Shown here: piece by piece, positions 25,217-39,128 of the stretch | How positions within the stretch are numbered: the first letter of the stretch is position 1 | Layout: each line of letters opens with the position of its first letter | Source of the DNA: Lepturacanthus savala | Lineage: Eukaryota > Chordata > Actinopteri > Scombriformes > Trichiuridae | DNA length: 64,000 nt | NCBI GenBank assembly: GCA_030544235.1 | Contig: CM060477.1 | Coordinates: 5,662,934-5,726,933 of the forward strand | Direction of reading: 5' to 3' | Translations under genes and position numbers: made by a program | Notes under the pieces: generated by a model | The model's input: the letters and a program-made list of their open reading frames with translations, nothing else | What the model was told of the DNA's origin: nothing | Database searches by the model: none

Positions 25217-28183
25217 ACAAATGAGGGTAGTAACTGTTGCATACCTGTTGTACTTGTACCATAGCAATATAAGCTGGTGCACTAGGTTCTGTATCTGTCT
25301 TTTTAGTATTTTTAAACAATTGCATAGTTTTGTTTAAATTGTAAACCATTGCTTATAAAAAAAATAGCATCCCATATTTCTCCAAAGTGAGAGAAAGACA
25401 TTTCAATTACAAAACTAGTTATGGCTTAAAGTGTAGCTATTAGTGACATCTAGAACAGAAGCCTCGAAACAGGTAGAGAAAATAGGACACTATGATTCAT
25501 CCTGCAATCATAACCAGCAAAAAACAACGTGCCTAAGCGTTCAATTCAATGATAAGAGACACTTAAGTTTCTGTGCACAGACCTGCAGGAACTAAACCAA
25601 ACATTTCCTGTGCTGCCCGCCTGGCAGTTCCACAGCAGAAGCAGATCCAATGTGTGTTCCAGGACGAGGGCCAGGTCACAATGGCCTGGCTGCGGGACTG
25701 GACGATTACACAACTGCTCGTGCTTAGTGCCAGATTTGCCTTTGACAAATGTGTACATGATATCCAGAGAGGAAAAGACAAGGGGGCTGAAATCCAACCC
25801 TAACCCGGTGGCTCACTTGCAAAAGTAGGAGTTTTTTTTATGGATTAGTGATACGTCCAGTTAAACTGTATAAGTCAATATGTTTCTGGAGAAGGATGAA
25901 ATGTCCTGCAGGCAGGTCACTTTAATTAATTAACGGTTGTAATCATGTTTTGGAATTTTTCTCTCTGGACTACAAGAGACTACACACTACAATACATATA
26001 AAAGTCATGATATGTGAGCATTCACCAGGTATTGGTGGTCAGATGAAGGTATGCCGTATATCGGATGCCTTGTGGGAAACGTAGGATCAGTGGTGTTGTT
26101 GGACCCATAAAAGTCCAGATATCTTGGCTTCTATTGCTTCTACTATTTTAAAGATCTGTGTCTTGCAGGTGGCAAAAAAACAGAACCCCAAAGGAACTAA
26201 ATGACTTTCACCATTGGGGGAGTTTCTGGACCCTGTGCTGCTTGCATACAAGCCTGGAACAAACATCTTGAAGATGCAGGCACATATGCCAGAGTCTAGC
26301 TTCTAGATCTCTCTACCATCGTTAATTAACAATTATTAATTCGAACTTGGGGAGAAATACGCAGTTTGTTTCCAAAATCCACCACAATGAATACCAGCTG
26401 TTCCACCTTAATCACATTGTATCGGGGTGTTAAAAGTGAAATTGGCAATTATCCGATGAATACTGAACACAGCAGGAGTGTAATTTCAAACATTGTCTCT
26501 GCAGTACATATTCGGTCTCGGAAGACCAGGTCCAAAGAGAACTGGCATTGGGTATGATTAAGTTGGTGCTATCTGAAGCCCCACCCAGGGGTGCTTCGCA
26601 GTCCCCAACGTGCACCGCGCACTGCTCCACTGTAACAAATTGCTTCTACTGCACCATAGCCAGCTGTATATCCTCATTTCCTTCTGATTGAAGCCCATGT
26701 GATGGGAGAAATCCATCCAGCATCACCCCGGGGGTATTGAAGGGGAGACAAGCAGAGAGAGACAAGCAGAGAGGGGTCTAGTGACTGAGAGTGGGAGGGA
26801 GGTGAAGCGATAGAGTTATCCTTGGTCTCATTACGGTGAGAAATCTGAGGGTCCTGATCCAAGGGAATGATGAAGGACTCTGTGGAGGAGGCCTCTAAGA
26901 ACCAACAAAGACGGCTTTAGTTTCACTGGCAGAATGCATTTGCATAGCTTAGAAGCCAAAGTGTCTGAACCGGGGCTCATGAAAAGAAACCCCAGCAATT
27001 GCTCGGACTTCAATGCAAACGAGAGAGAGAACGAGAGACGGAACGAGGGAGACGGAGAAGTGGGACGGGAGAGAAGCAGCAGGAACTTTTTTTTTTTCTC
27101 CCTCCGCTGTTTCTCTTCAGCGGCACAGCACAAAACGAGATCAGGAACATCTGCGCATCCCATGGAGGTTGTTGCCGACTGACTTTGATGCAAAGGGAAC
27201 ATACCGAAGGCGCAACGTCTCCGCATGAAGTAACAACAAGAAAAAAGCTATTCATAGTATCATAAAGATGTCATGTTCTGTTGTAGCCGTTTGATATTAT
27301 TACTTAGTGCAGTTTATCTAGTTTTAATGCCGCTTGACGCTATTTGGCAGCAGGTTTTGTAGAGTTTCTTCTTGGGATGAGAGGTAGCTCCATGTGCTAC
27401 GATGGAGAGGCGGCGAGTGGCCATGGAGATGGAGCAGAAGCAGAGATAATAGACTAATCTCCTAAGACTGCATGAGACATGGAATGAAAATAAAAAAGAG
27501 GAAAAGGTAGGGAGAGAAAAGAAGTGTGGAGCAAATGTTGTACTTTAGCGGTGTCTATCTTATCCTCTGTGGCCTGGAGTCATGGAGGGATGACTGGCCT
27601 TCATCAATCCTCTTTAATGACTCTGGCAGCACCACTTAACACACTAGTATGTGATTTCTTCATTACTACATCATGATTCCAACATTTAGCTGGTGGTGGT
27701 AACATATGGGATGGGGTAATAGCAAATTGATATGAACAAACTAAAATGGAAGTCGTCCCTATGTATATTTAAACCAGTCAAATTCCTGCAAACTGAGCTA
27801 CTGGCTGAGACAAATCAGCCCCTCCTCCCTCCACCAGCCACACCTGCAGCAGTGAATCACATCAGCAGCAGCAGAGGGAGGAGGACAGAGGACATAATGC
27901 ATGACTGATAGCTTATTTATTGGATTTGATTGATTTATTTAACCTTTAGTTTCATCGGGTTAGTCCCACTGAGATCAATGGTTTATTTTACAAGGGAAAG
28001 CTGGGTAAAAAGTGACTGATGTTTTTCATTCTTTGTAAACTTCACTCAGTAATTTGATGTCAGGACTATTATTCCTTCACTAGTATTTCAGTACAAACAC
28101 ATTATATATAAAATGATAATAGCCCAAAATGATTGGAAATGCATAGTTCCTAGTTAAATGTCCCCTGTCCTGTATCCATCATA
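25217..28183. other. Repeat-poor intron block
   Basis: At 25560-25830 a GC-balanced island of about 270 bp is open in two plus and two minus frames, without recognised protein features. At 26990-27180 there are purine-rich GAGA words. No transposon family or exon was recognised. Confidence 0.4.
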
Positions 28184-28626
28184 TTAAAGGGATGGTTCAA
28201 CATTTTTGAAAAATTCACCCATCATCATAATTCCCATAGTCATAGCAATAGGTGCTTTACCTTTTTTTGAGGATACAAGTTGTTTCCAGACCAGCGGAAC
28301 AGAGCCACATGTTACGACTATGCAGCTAATGGTATTTTTTGGTTTCCCCTCATCAAACTCAGCAAATACAGAATCCAGCAACTTCCGAAAGCTGTGGTGG
28401 ACGAGCTGTGCACATTCACCACACTATGAGAGAATAACTTAACTGTTTTCAAGGTAGATTTAAAGCCGGACTACACAATTCAGTCTCCAGAAACAAAAAT
28501 ATGGCATCACCGAGACTGCCTGCCTCCAACCAGTGGCTTACTGAGTAAGTAGTCCTGACCATATGTCATAATTTTAGTTATTTTTTCATAGCATGGTAAA
28601 TTTGCAGGTCACAACTCAGCCTTTAA
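28184..28626. repeat. TTAA-ended element, 443 bp
   Basis: The left end is TTAAAGGGATGGTTCAACA and the right end CAACTCAGCCTTTAA, both carrying TTAA in inverted form. The interior unit with TCATCAAACTCAGCAAATAC is the same as the inverted pair inside 15357-16200. The 78-codon open frame at 28206 has a similar-looking counterpart at 15595-15804, but only because both lie in the same repeat. Confidence 0.75.
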
Positions 28627-29118
28627 GACGAGGTCCCACATTTAGATTTTTTTTGCTTTTGTTTTGAAAAGTGAAACCACCACAGGTGTTTTTTTTTTCT
28701 ACCATCTGGCGTTGAATGGAAGCATGGAGGACTTCATGTGGCTGCGCTTTATGGCACTTTAACTGGGCACACATGGATTAAGTGCAGGTTAACCTGTCAC
28801 CATCTTTGCTGCCTATGTTCTGCCCAGCAGTGAAAATTGCAAGTTGTACCATGCTATGCAGAGGCATACATAAGCAAAGGTAATGCAGCTACAACATGGG
28901 GAACTACTTATTACTGTATGAAGCCCATGCCAGGCCATTGTCAACACTTTTGTGGAAATTGAGAGATGTTTATCAGTTTCTCAGTAGCAGCACAATGTGT
29001 GAACCTCATGAAAAATGTGTGGAAAAATAAAACAACACGAATAACAAAACAATCAAGTCTATTGTGGATTGTGCATCTACTGATGCATCCAGAAGGCAAA
29101 GCATGCAGATACTATGTG
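28627..29118. other. Intron 1 sequence, nothing recognised
   Basis: No exon, repeat family or regulatory structure was recognised. Confidence 0.45.
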
Positions 29119-29432
29119 CAGAGCTGCAACTAATGACTATTTAGATAGTCGATTTATCTATTGATTATTGAAGCGACTTATTGATTCGTTGTGTGGTTTG
29201 TAAAACGGTGTGAAATATCGATCACTGTTACCCAAACCGAAGATGCTACACATCTTTTTTTAGTCCTGACCCAGAGTCCATTATAATAGAAGAATAAAGA
29301 AAATTTGAGAAGCTGGAAGCAGAGAATCTGGACATTTTCTTTTTAAAAATGACTCAAATCAATTAAAAATAGCTGTTGGTTAATGTAATAGCTGGCAACG
29401 AATCAACGAATGGCCTTATCGTTGCAACTCTA
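29119..29432. repeat. hAT-like MITE (CAGAGCTGCAAC ends)
   Basis: The left end CAGAGCTGCAACTAATGA is inverted relative to the right end TCGTTGCAACTCTA. The interior has repeated TCGATT-like words and AGAAGCTGGAAGCAGAGAAT. This is the layout of a very common percomorph non-autonomous element with hAT-style CAGAG termini. An 8-bp target duplication is not clear. Confidence 0.85.
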
Positions 29433-32288
<2,856 letters not shown>

Positions 32289-32289
32289 C

Positions 32290-32362
32290 CGTACACTCCT
32301 TGGCAACGGATGCCCTCCACGACCAGCACCAGCAGTCCCAAAACACAGATAATTAGATCCAT
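32290..32362 (-). CDS. mdga2: MDGA2 signal-peptide exon (coding exon 1)
   Basis: The 73-nt coding part gives 24 residues plus one base. It reads MDL, a hydrophobic core of Ile, Val and Leu, then EGIRC and QGVY. This aligns without gaps to the start of MDGA2 as I remember it: same length, shared MDL, EGI and QGVY, and the same exon end after Tyr. MDGA1 fits less well. MDGA2 is a GPI-anchored protein with Ig domains and a MAM domain; it binds neuroligins in cis and restrains neurexin-driven synapse formation. Signal peptidase would cut near Cys20, leaving Gln-Gly-Val-Tyr at the mature end. The start has a strong context (A at -3, G at +4). A run of 15 A lies just upstream. The remaining exons are outside the window, to the left. 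Paralogue status (a or b) cannot be decided. Confidence 0.85.
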
Positions 32363-33547
32363 CCTTTTTTTTTTTTTTTGGAAAGGGAGGGAGGGGGGGG
32401 GTTGTGGGTTGTTCACGTTAATCTCTGCATATCCAGCTCTCTCTCAATGGCAACAAGAAGAAGTCCTTCTTTCCGGGGGGGGGGAAGCGAGGAGGCGCAT
32501 GTAGACGCGCACACGCAGCGGATTTTCAAGTGTTTTAAACAAGACTCAGGTGCGCTGCCATGAAAAGAGGGGGGGGGGGAGAGATGCGGAGCGCTTAAAG
32601 CCGCCGCGGAGGGTTTTTTTTTTTTTTGCAGGGGGGGGGGGGAGTGGGCTGCGGAGAGAGCCCCGGCGGCCTTAGAGCAACGCGGCTGCCCCCCTTTCCT
32701 CGACTCCAGGTAAAAGCTTTTCCGCCTGAAAAAAAAAAAAAACAAGGGTCCCCGGACAGTTAGCGAAGACCCCCGAGGCGGCGAACCGAGGGGGCGCACA
32801 GGTGCTTCCGACTACGAGCGGCAGGCGGCTCGGTACCCGCGGACATAGCTCCTTCCGAATCCAGCTGTGGTCACTGCGCGCCCCGAGGATGCTGCTGATG
32901 CTGCTGCTGCTGCTGAAGCTGAAGCTGATGATGATGCTGATGATGCTGCGTTGACTGCAAACTGTCAACCGGAGCCATCACCTCCCGGTAAAGGAAAAGA
33001 AAAAAGAAAAAAAAAGGAAAAAAAAACACTCGCACACTCAAGATTTCGGTTTTTTTCTCCCTCTCCGCTCACCTTCCGGGGGGATATAAAGTGCTCCGAG
33101 CTCTCTATACAGCGGAGGCTGCCGCGCTCACACAGTCACATCACGACCGCACCGACGCCGCCGCCGCGCTCGATCCGTCTCCCGGTGGCAACAAGGAAAA
33201 AAAAAAAGAGAGGAAAGGAGGAAAAAAAAAAGGAGGGAGGGTCCAACTCCGCCGACGGTCGCTTTTTTTCTCTTCCCCCTTCCTTCCACCGCCACCAGCC
33301 GCTGCTGCTACTTTTATTTCAACGCCGTTTCAAAACGGTGGGAGCCGGATGCGCCCACCCGTGGAGCGGAGCGGCTCGAGCATCGGTCACGTTGCGCAAA
33401 TACGTGCTACGGAGACCGAGTGGCGACCGCAAAACCGCTCTTGTGGCGCGCTGCTACGTCAAGAGGCGCGTGGCTTTTCCAGCGCTCATCTGTATGGGAG
33501 GCTTCACGCTCTCGGCGCCGGGAAAGGCGTGAGAGGCGCAGCTGCTG

Positions 33548-33560
<13 letters not shown>
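32363..33560 (-). promoter_or_regulatory. mdga2: CpG-rich 5' UTR and promoter of mdga2
   Basis: CpG density rises sharply here compared with the flanks, for example in 32580-32680, 32760-32840 and 33120-33190 (GACGCCGCCGCCGCGCTCG). This is the expected CpG-island promoter of a neural adhesion gene read to the left. The transcription start cannot be fixed. The region also holds four long G runs, several A and T homopolymers and a GCT-rich block. Long open frames on the plus strand (221 codons from 32867, 153 from 33091) are Ala, Lys and Arg low-complexity products of CpG-island sequence and are not called. Confidence 0.7.
32888..32952. repeat. GCT/GAT-type triplet tract in 5' UTR region
   Basis: GATGCTGCTGATGCTGCTGC and related triplets run for about 65 bp. 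On the mdga2 strand they read as CAG, CAT and TTC triplets. Confidence 0.85.
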
Positions 33561-33598
<38 letters not shown>

Positions 33599-33650
33599 GA
33601 GAGAGATGGAGGGAGGGGGAGGGAGGGAGAGAAAAGAGAGAGAGAGAGAG
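33550..33650. repeat. (GA)n purine tract upstream of mdga2
   Basis: About 100 bp of almost pure GA and GGGA on the plus strand (CT on the mdga2 strand) close the CpG-rich region. It could lie in or near the core promoter, but function is unknown. Confidence 0.9.
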
Positions 33651-34423
33651 AATTGGAATTCAGGGCCTATATTGCTTTGACAGACCCCTGCGATCAACAC
33701 CAAGCACACAGTCTCCTGTCTGCTCATGTTTCACCATACCTCCTTTATCATGACAGGGAGGATGATATGCTGTCCGTCATCTGCTAACTCACATTCCTGA
33801 ACCCAAACGGAGAGATGTCTGTGTTAGACTCAGCTCTCTCTCTAACACACACATACACACACACACACACACACTGCTGCCTGCCGCCCAAAGGCCTGGC
33901 CTACATATTTATGACAACTTTTTTTTTTTTTTATCCCCCATTTTTAAATTTTTTTTTTTTTTATTTTAGTGACACAGAACTTTTAGAAGTTTTGAGGAGG
34001 TACAGCTAAGTGGTTCCCAAATAGGCCCTAGGGGGCCCCTGCTGGCGGTTGCCAGCTGCAATTAAAGATTTCCATTCCGTTTCAATTTTTTTTTTTTTTT
34101 TGCTATATCATGCAAGAATATTCCCGCTACATGGGTTACAGCCCCGGCTAATGGTCATTACAGCCATTGCATTCGCATTTTTTAAAATGTGGCCACTCCA
34201 TTGTATTTCCAGGTGAAGCGTTGGGTAATATCGATAGCTGAGCACATTTTCGAAGAGATGGTCTTAATTAGGCTATCCGCTGTTTAATAGTCTCACTGAT
34301 GTAGAATCTGGGATGAATGTCAAGGGGCCATCAGTTCAGTCCCTGATCAAACATCCAGTACAAATCAATGAATACACAGTGATTCCAGTATTAAAGTATT
34401 AAACATGGGACCTTAAATCAATA
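33651..34423. other. Upstream sequence with simple repeats
   Basis: This holds a CA run (33845-33872), T-rich runs (33919-33962, 34086-34101) and a short piece around 34010-34055 with the CCCTAGGGGGCCCCTG wording of a decayed short element. No gene was recognised. Confidence 0.5.
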
Positions 34424-34815
34424 TTAAAGTTGTCATACTCCTAAACTAGATAGATTTGTGGTTTTAGGTTTCAAAAATCATCTAAATATAGTTGCAGACC
34501 TCATAATTCAAGCTTCTCTGCAGCTCTAGAAAGATCAGGTCATTTTGTGTGTGTCTCATTAATATTAATGAGCCTCTCCTCTGAATGTCTGATTTGATTG
34601 GCTGCGATTAGGGGAGGTGGTGATTGTTGTGACATCACAACTTCACAGGAGTCCTGACGGCTCGTTTTAAGGCAAAGTTTCTGAATACAGACAGTTTCTC
34701 TGTGGATTGAGAGTTTTGAGACGTGGGGGTGTTTTATTATAACTAAAATCTAGAGCTTTCTTATAATCAAAAAGCAATTGAAATCACTTTTTTTACCATC
34801 AAATGGGACCTTTAA
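34424..34815 (+). repeat. TTAAAG-ended MITE (copy 1)
   Basis: The left end is TTAAAGTTGTCATACTCC and the right end GGGACCTTTAA. The interior includes TTGTGACATCACAACTTCAC, CTGACGGCTCGTTTTAAG and ATTAATGAGCCTCTCCTC. The same blocks in the same order occur reverse-complemented at 62340-62635. It is a non-coding dispersed element. Confidence 0.8.
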
Positions 34816-35563
34816 GTTCGAAGAAAAGTAAGTTAATTTCACTTGTGACAGTAAAGAAGTGTCCTCAGAGGGCCTGCTGGAGCAGCGACTGCTGGGGGCA
34901 CTAGTGGGAGGTTTGGCTCCCTCTAATGTTACTGCATGAAATGAATCAATAACTATGCAGTCATTGGGGGTTCTTCCCTATTTTGTGACCTGGTCGTAAC
35001 TTTGACTGCACAGGCTCCCTGTTTAAAATCCAAATAATAGACGACATCGTGATCATTTAATTGCCTCATGAGATTTCCATCAGTGTTATTCAGCTGAGCT
35101 ATCAAAATCTGATCCTTAGATAAGGAACCATGCAGTGGGATGTCAAATTGAGCTTATATTTTGATATAGGCTATTCTAAATTTAATCTTGGAATCTAAAT
35201 GATTAATCTCCTTTATACGTTTTATGCTATAATTAGCACGGTGTCCTTGAAACCCGGATTGGTGAAGCGGGGAAAACGGCAAATGTGATTTTTATTTCCT
35301 GCCAATAACTGGCTTTTGTTTTATCTCAGGTTTGTGGAATATAGAGCTCTATAATTTTATTGTCCCTTTAATTCATTATGTCTCTCCGTTCATCTGTGAG
35401 TGTGAATAAATAAAACTCTTTATTCAATGAGTCATTTAACGTTCAGTGTCCACTTCAGTGTGAACCTTCTTGAAACACCTCAATGGTTGAAACAAGTCCT
35501 ATAATTTCCTATATGGTTGCTTTTTGTGACGGTCCATGATGTTATTAGACATTAAACATTGAT
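34816..35563. other. Upstream sequence, nothing recognised
   Basis: This is AT-rich sequence without recognised repeats, exons or RNA genes. Confidence 0.45.
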
Positions 35564-35809
35564 ACACTGACACTTTTCAAGTTAAAAAAAAATTCAACTT
35601 GGGTAAATACGCTAAACAAAACACTTTTTCTCCATTTATCATGAGTTGAAATAAAAGATCTAAGACTTGCACTTACAGAGCACTTCTCCTATGGCAAGAT
35701 AATCCATCTACGTGAAAGGTGCACCAAGTTGCTGATTAAACAGCAGGATTATTGCACAGGTGCGCCTTGGGCTGGTCACAGTAAAAGGCTCTAAAATGTT
35801 TTATCACAC

Positions 35810-36618
35810 AACATGATGCCACAGATGCTGCAACATTTAAGGGAGCATGCAATTGGCTGCTGGAACGTCCAAAAGAGGTTTTTGTCCATGAACTGAATGT
35901 TCATTTCACACCATAAAATGTCTCCAACGTCTTTTCCAACAACTTGGCTGTACAACCAACACAACCGCAGACCACATGTTCCCACATCAGTCCAGGACCT
36001 CCACATCTAGCATCTTTAGATCATGAGAGCTGATGCTACAGTTGGTTTTGACAACTAATTTCTGCACAGACTGTCAGAAATCATCTCAGGGAAGCTCATT
36101 TGCATGCTCGTAGTCCTCAGGGTCTTAACCAGACTGCAGATCGCCATCAGTGGTTAAATGCTCACCTTCAATGACATCTAGCATTTTGGAGAAGTGTTTT
36201 CTGTAGTTGTGTAATGGTCTGCATGGTAGTGCTAGGGGTTATATGGTATGGGCAGGCATAAGCTACTGAAAATATACAAAGTGCATTTTATTGACACCAA
36301 TTTGAATGCACAGTGATACCATGATGAGATCCTGAAGCCCATTGTCATGTCATTCATCCACTGCCATCACCTCATGTTGCAGCATGGTAACACAGACCTA
36401 TGTTGCAAGGATCTGTCCACAATCCCTGGAAGCTGAAAACAGACCAGTTCTTGTCCGGCCTGCAGACTCAAACATGTCACCCACTGAGCGTGTTCGGGAT
36501 GTCTTGGATCAGCCTGTATAACAGCATCATCCTGCCAATATTCAGCCACTTTGCACAATGACTGAGGAGAAGTGGACCAACATTCCACAGGCAACAGTCA
36601 ATAACCTGATAAACTCTA
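35810..36618 (+). pseudogene. Tc1-like transposase pseudogene
   Basis: Fragments in several frames follow the Tc1 transposase order. There is an N-terminal piece with AIGCW-like and NVHF words, then VMVWAGISY, then HHLMLQHGNT, and finally KWTNIPQATVNNLINSM. In the active family the third piece carries an Asp (QHD) of the DDE triad; here it is Gly. Stops and frameshifts are frequent. The last codons are separated from the right terminal repeat by the nested insertion. The element cannot make a transposase. Confidence 0.8.
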
Positions 36619-36626
36619 TGTAAAGC

Positions 36627-37565
36627 CAGAGATGCTCACAAGCCATTTTGTGCGAGTTCAAGTCAGGTCTCAAGTCTTTGCGGGATAAGACTTGTTTGAG
36701 TCTCAAGTCTTTGGTCATGAGTCCAAGTCAAGTCTAAAGTATCTAAAAAAAAATAGAAGTCTCATGTCTCTTCTCGTTATAATGAGCCTTTCATCTACTG
36801 CTATTCGGTCAATAATAATACTGCAGTGCACAGCTATACCTAAGAAATTCACAGCATTTACTCTATCTATTGTCATAAAGTATTAGTACTGTACTGTTTA
36901 TTGATGATTAAGGGCTAAGGATGCAAAAATATGGAAAGGTATGGTCAGAGAAATGGGAAGTGAGACTGACGCCATGTGCCCAGCAACAGCAGCGATGGAA
37001 CCTAAATGAATAATGTAAACCAACCTTTTTTTTTTTCTTTTTAAATGACAAGTCAAGTTAATGCCACTCCATGCAAATAAGTGTGACAAGCAAACTAACA
37101 TCCCCTCATCTATTCAAAAATTCAGTTACGTAGCTGGTAGCAAACTAAGTTAAACATAGCCGATGCTGAGCTAAACATGTTTGCTAACCGTCCATAGGTA
37201 CCGCAGACTTTGTAGTCAGCGCTTCTTTTGTTGGTGGCGTCTTCTTGTTTGAAGTTTTTATACCCAAAGGTAATTAATTACATAGGGTACAGCAGCAGCT
37301 GCAGTTGTGTCAGTTACTATAGCGTCATCTGAGGAACTAGTGCGTGAGGCCGCGGGCTGTGCACCAGATATGTCCTGCGGTTGCCATGTCACAATGAGCT
37401 AATGACGTTGAGCTTGTTTCTCCAATAATATTAAGATAAAAAATGACAAAAACAAATCATCATTCACTAGTCCTATAATATAGGTCCAAGTCAAGTCTGA
37501 AGTCTTTGTGTATACGACTTAAGTGCAACTCAAGTCCAATTCGCAAACTTGATTCTCCATCTTTG
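36627..37565. mobile_element. hAT-type non-autonomous element nested in Tc1
   Basis: The tips are CAGAGATG and CATCTTTG, near-inverted and of hAT style. They are flanked by TGTAAAGC (36619-36626) and TGCAAAGG (37566-37573), a decayed 8-bp target duplication, and joining the flanks restores the Tc1 sequence. Near both ends the AAGTCAAGTCT word repeats in many variants (36655-36745 and 37485-37540), a pattern I recall from a teleost hAT-derived family. No transposase is visible in its 939 bp. Confidence 0.85.
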
Positions 37566-37919
37566 TGCAAAGGCGATGTGTTGCATCATGTAATCCAAAT
37601 GGTTATCACACCACATAACCATTTGGCAACCATTTTCTGCCTCCCTCCACCAAATAAATGTCTTCTTTCGATATAAAAAAACACCAATTTTAAAGGTGAC
37701 CTTTTATTGTGACCAGGCACATTCGTGCAATAATCCTTCTGTTTAATTAGCATCTTGATGTCACACCAGTTTGATGAATTATCTTGGAAAGAGAAAAAGT
37801 GCTCGCTAAAATAGATTTCAACAAATTCATGAACAAAAATGAACCAAAAAGAAATCAGAAATAGAATCATATAAGAGAACAAAAACAGAAGTGTTGCATT
37901 TATATTTTTGTTCAGTGTC

Positions 37920-39128
37920 GTAGATAGTCAGGACTGTTAGAGGTGGACTTTGGGGGAGTTTATGATGAAGTGTGCTCCTGGGTACCCTTACAGCAGGCAA
38001 AGCATGATAATCTCACATGCATCATTACTTCCTGTGTGCTGGTGGCCCACACCCCATTCCAGACAGCTGATGCCTCCTTTTATTTCCACCCCTGCCCCTC
38101 GATTTGAGCCCACCGCTGCAGTTTGGAAGTCAGCCAAATGAAATCTAAAAACTGGGCTGTTTCGTCATTTGTTGATGTGTTTGTTATCGTCACTTAACCC
38201 CCATCTGCTTGCTCCTAATCATTTTGTTTATTACTGTGTACCTTTGCATCACCCATCCAATATGGGCCTGAGCCCCAAACCACTGGGGAAGCCTAGACTT
38301 TAACTTCCCATCTGTCTATTGTGGATAAGACCACTCTCGGTTTTTTCCAGCTCTCTGTCTCCTCCTTCCCTGGTGGTATATAATGCAACCCTTCACATCC
38401 AAAATGTCTAATGCTACAACAGTGGAGTGACCATGGAGGGGACGCAATTATGGAGCCCAATGCGAGTACTAGTGCCTCCAAGTAGCATCACGAGAGGCTT
38501 TATAAATAATATGCCGTCGCTACCATTGTTGCTGGAGCCGTATGACATTTCACTAAATGTATTCAGTTGATGGATACACTAAGAAACAAGACAATTTGGC
38601 ATTTGGAGAAGCCTCTCCGGACCTAGCATTCATCTTCAAAACACAAAAATGACATCACAGTAAAATAGAAGGCCAGGGTCAGCTGGGGAGGAGTGTGTGT
38701 CTGGTGTTTATATGAGTGTGTGAGAGATAACATGAGAGAGTTATGGCGTCGGTACTTTGACAATATTCTGCTCTCGGTGGTATCACACATGACCAAATCT
38801 CATATGGGACAATGTGTTTTCCCATCTCACTGCATAAAAGGTCATATAACAGCCAGCAGCCACCTGTGGAAACCGTTCCACCACTGTCGCTGTGTCAGCC
38901 AATGCTCACTTTGTATTTTGTCTTCATTTTAAATTGTTGCCATCACTGTTTAACCCTCATTTTCGTATGTTTTTGTCAAATTATTGTTTTTGATTGGGTG
39001 ATTATTTTGGCTCTCTTACAGCTTTTGGCATTTTTACTGTATTTGACCAGATTCATACCCACTGGATGTACAATGTGAGAATTCTGAATCTAGCACTTTA
39101 GAATCTGAACGCAGGAGTTGAAGTTATC
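37920..39128. other. Upstream sequence, nothing recognised
   Basis: No repeats, exons or RNA genes were recognised. Open frames here are short and featureless. Confidence 0.45.

Larger units (their letters stand above)
35564..37919 (+). mobile_element. Decayed Tc1-like transposon, interrupted
   Basis: The left tip is ACACTGA and the right tip TTTATATTTTTGTTCAGTGT, the known tips of a teleost Tc1-like family. Long inverted terminal repeats of about 200 bp are visible: CAAGATAATCC and GCAGGATTATTGCACAGG on the left face AATTATCTTGG and GTGCAATAATCC on the right. A transposase pseudogene lies between them. A separate 939-bp element (36627-37565) has inserted near the transposase 3' end. A truncated copy of the same family is at 44470-44985. 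Confidence 0.85.

Noticed and set aside
32363..32416. In-frame N-terminal extension of mdga2 exon 1
   Set aside because: The upstream codon is GTG, not ATG, and the extension is translated from C and A homopolymers. The inner ATG has a strong context and gives a normal signal peptide.
32867..33532. 221-codon open frame on the plus strand, the longest in the window
   Set aside because: It is Ala/Asp, Lys and Arg low-complexity sequence produced by triplet repeats, A runs and CpG-island composition, with no recognisable domain and no splice context. It lies antisense to the mdga2 leader.
33085..33620. Plus-strand gene starting in the CpG island
   Set aside because: No start with protein character, no donor-flanked exon and no similarity to a known protein. 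Only a possible divergent transcript remains.
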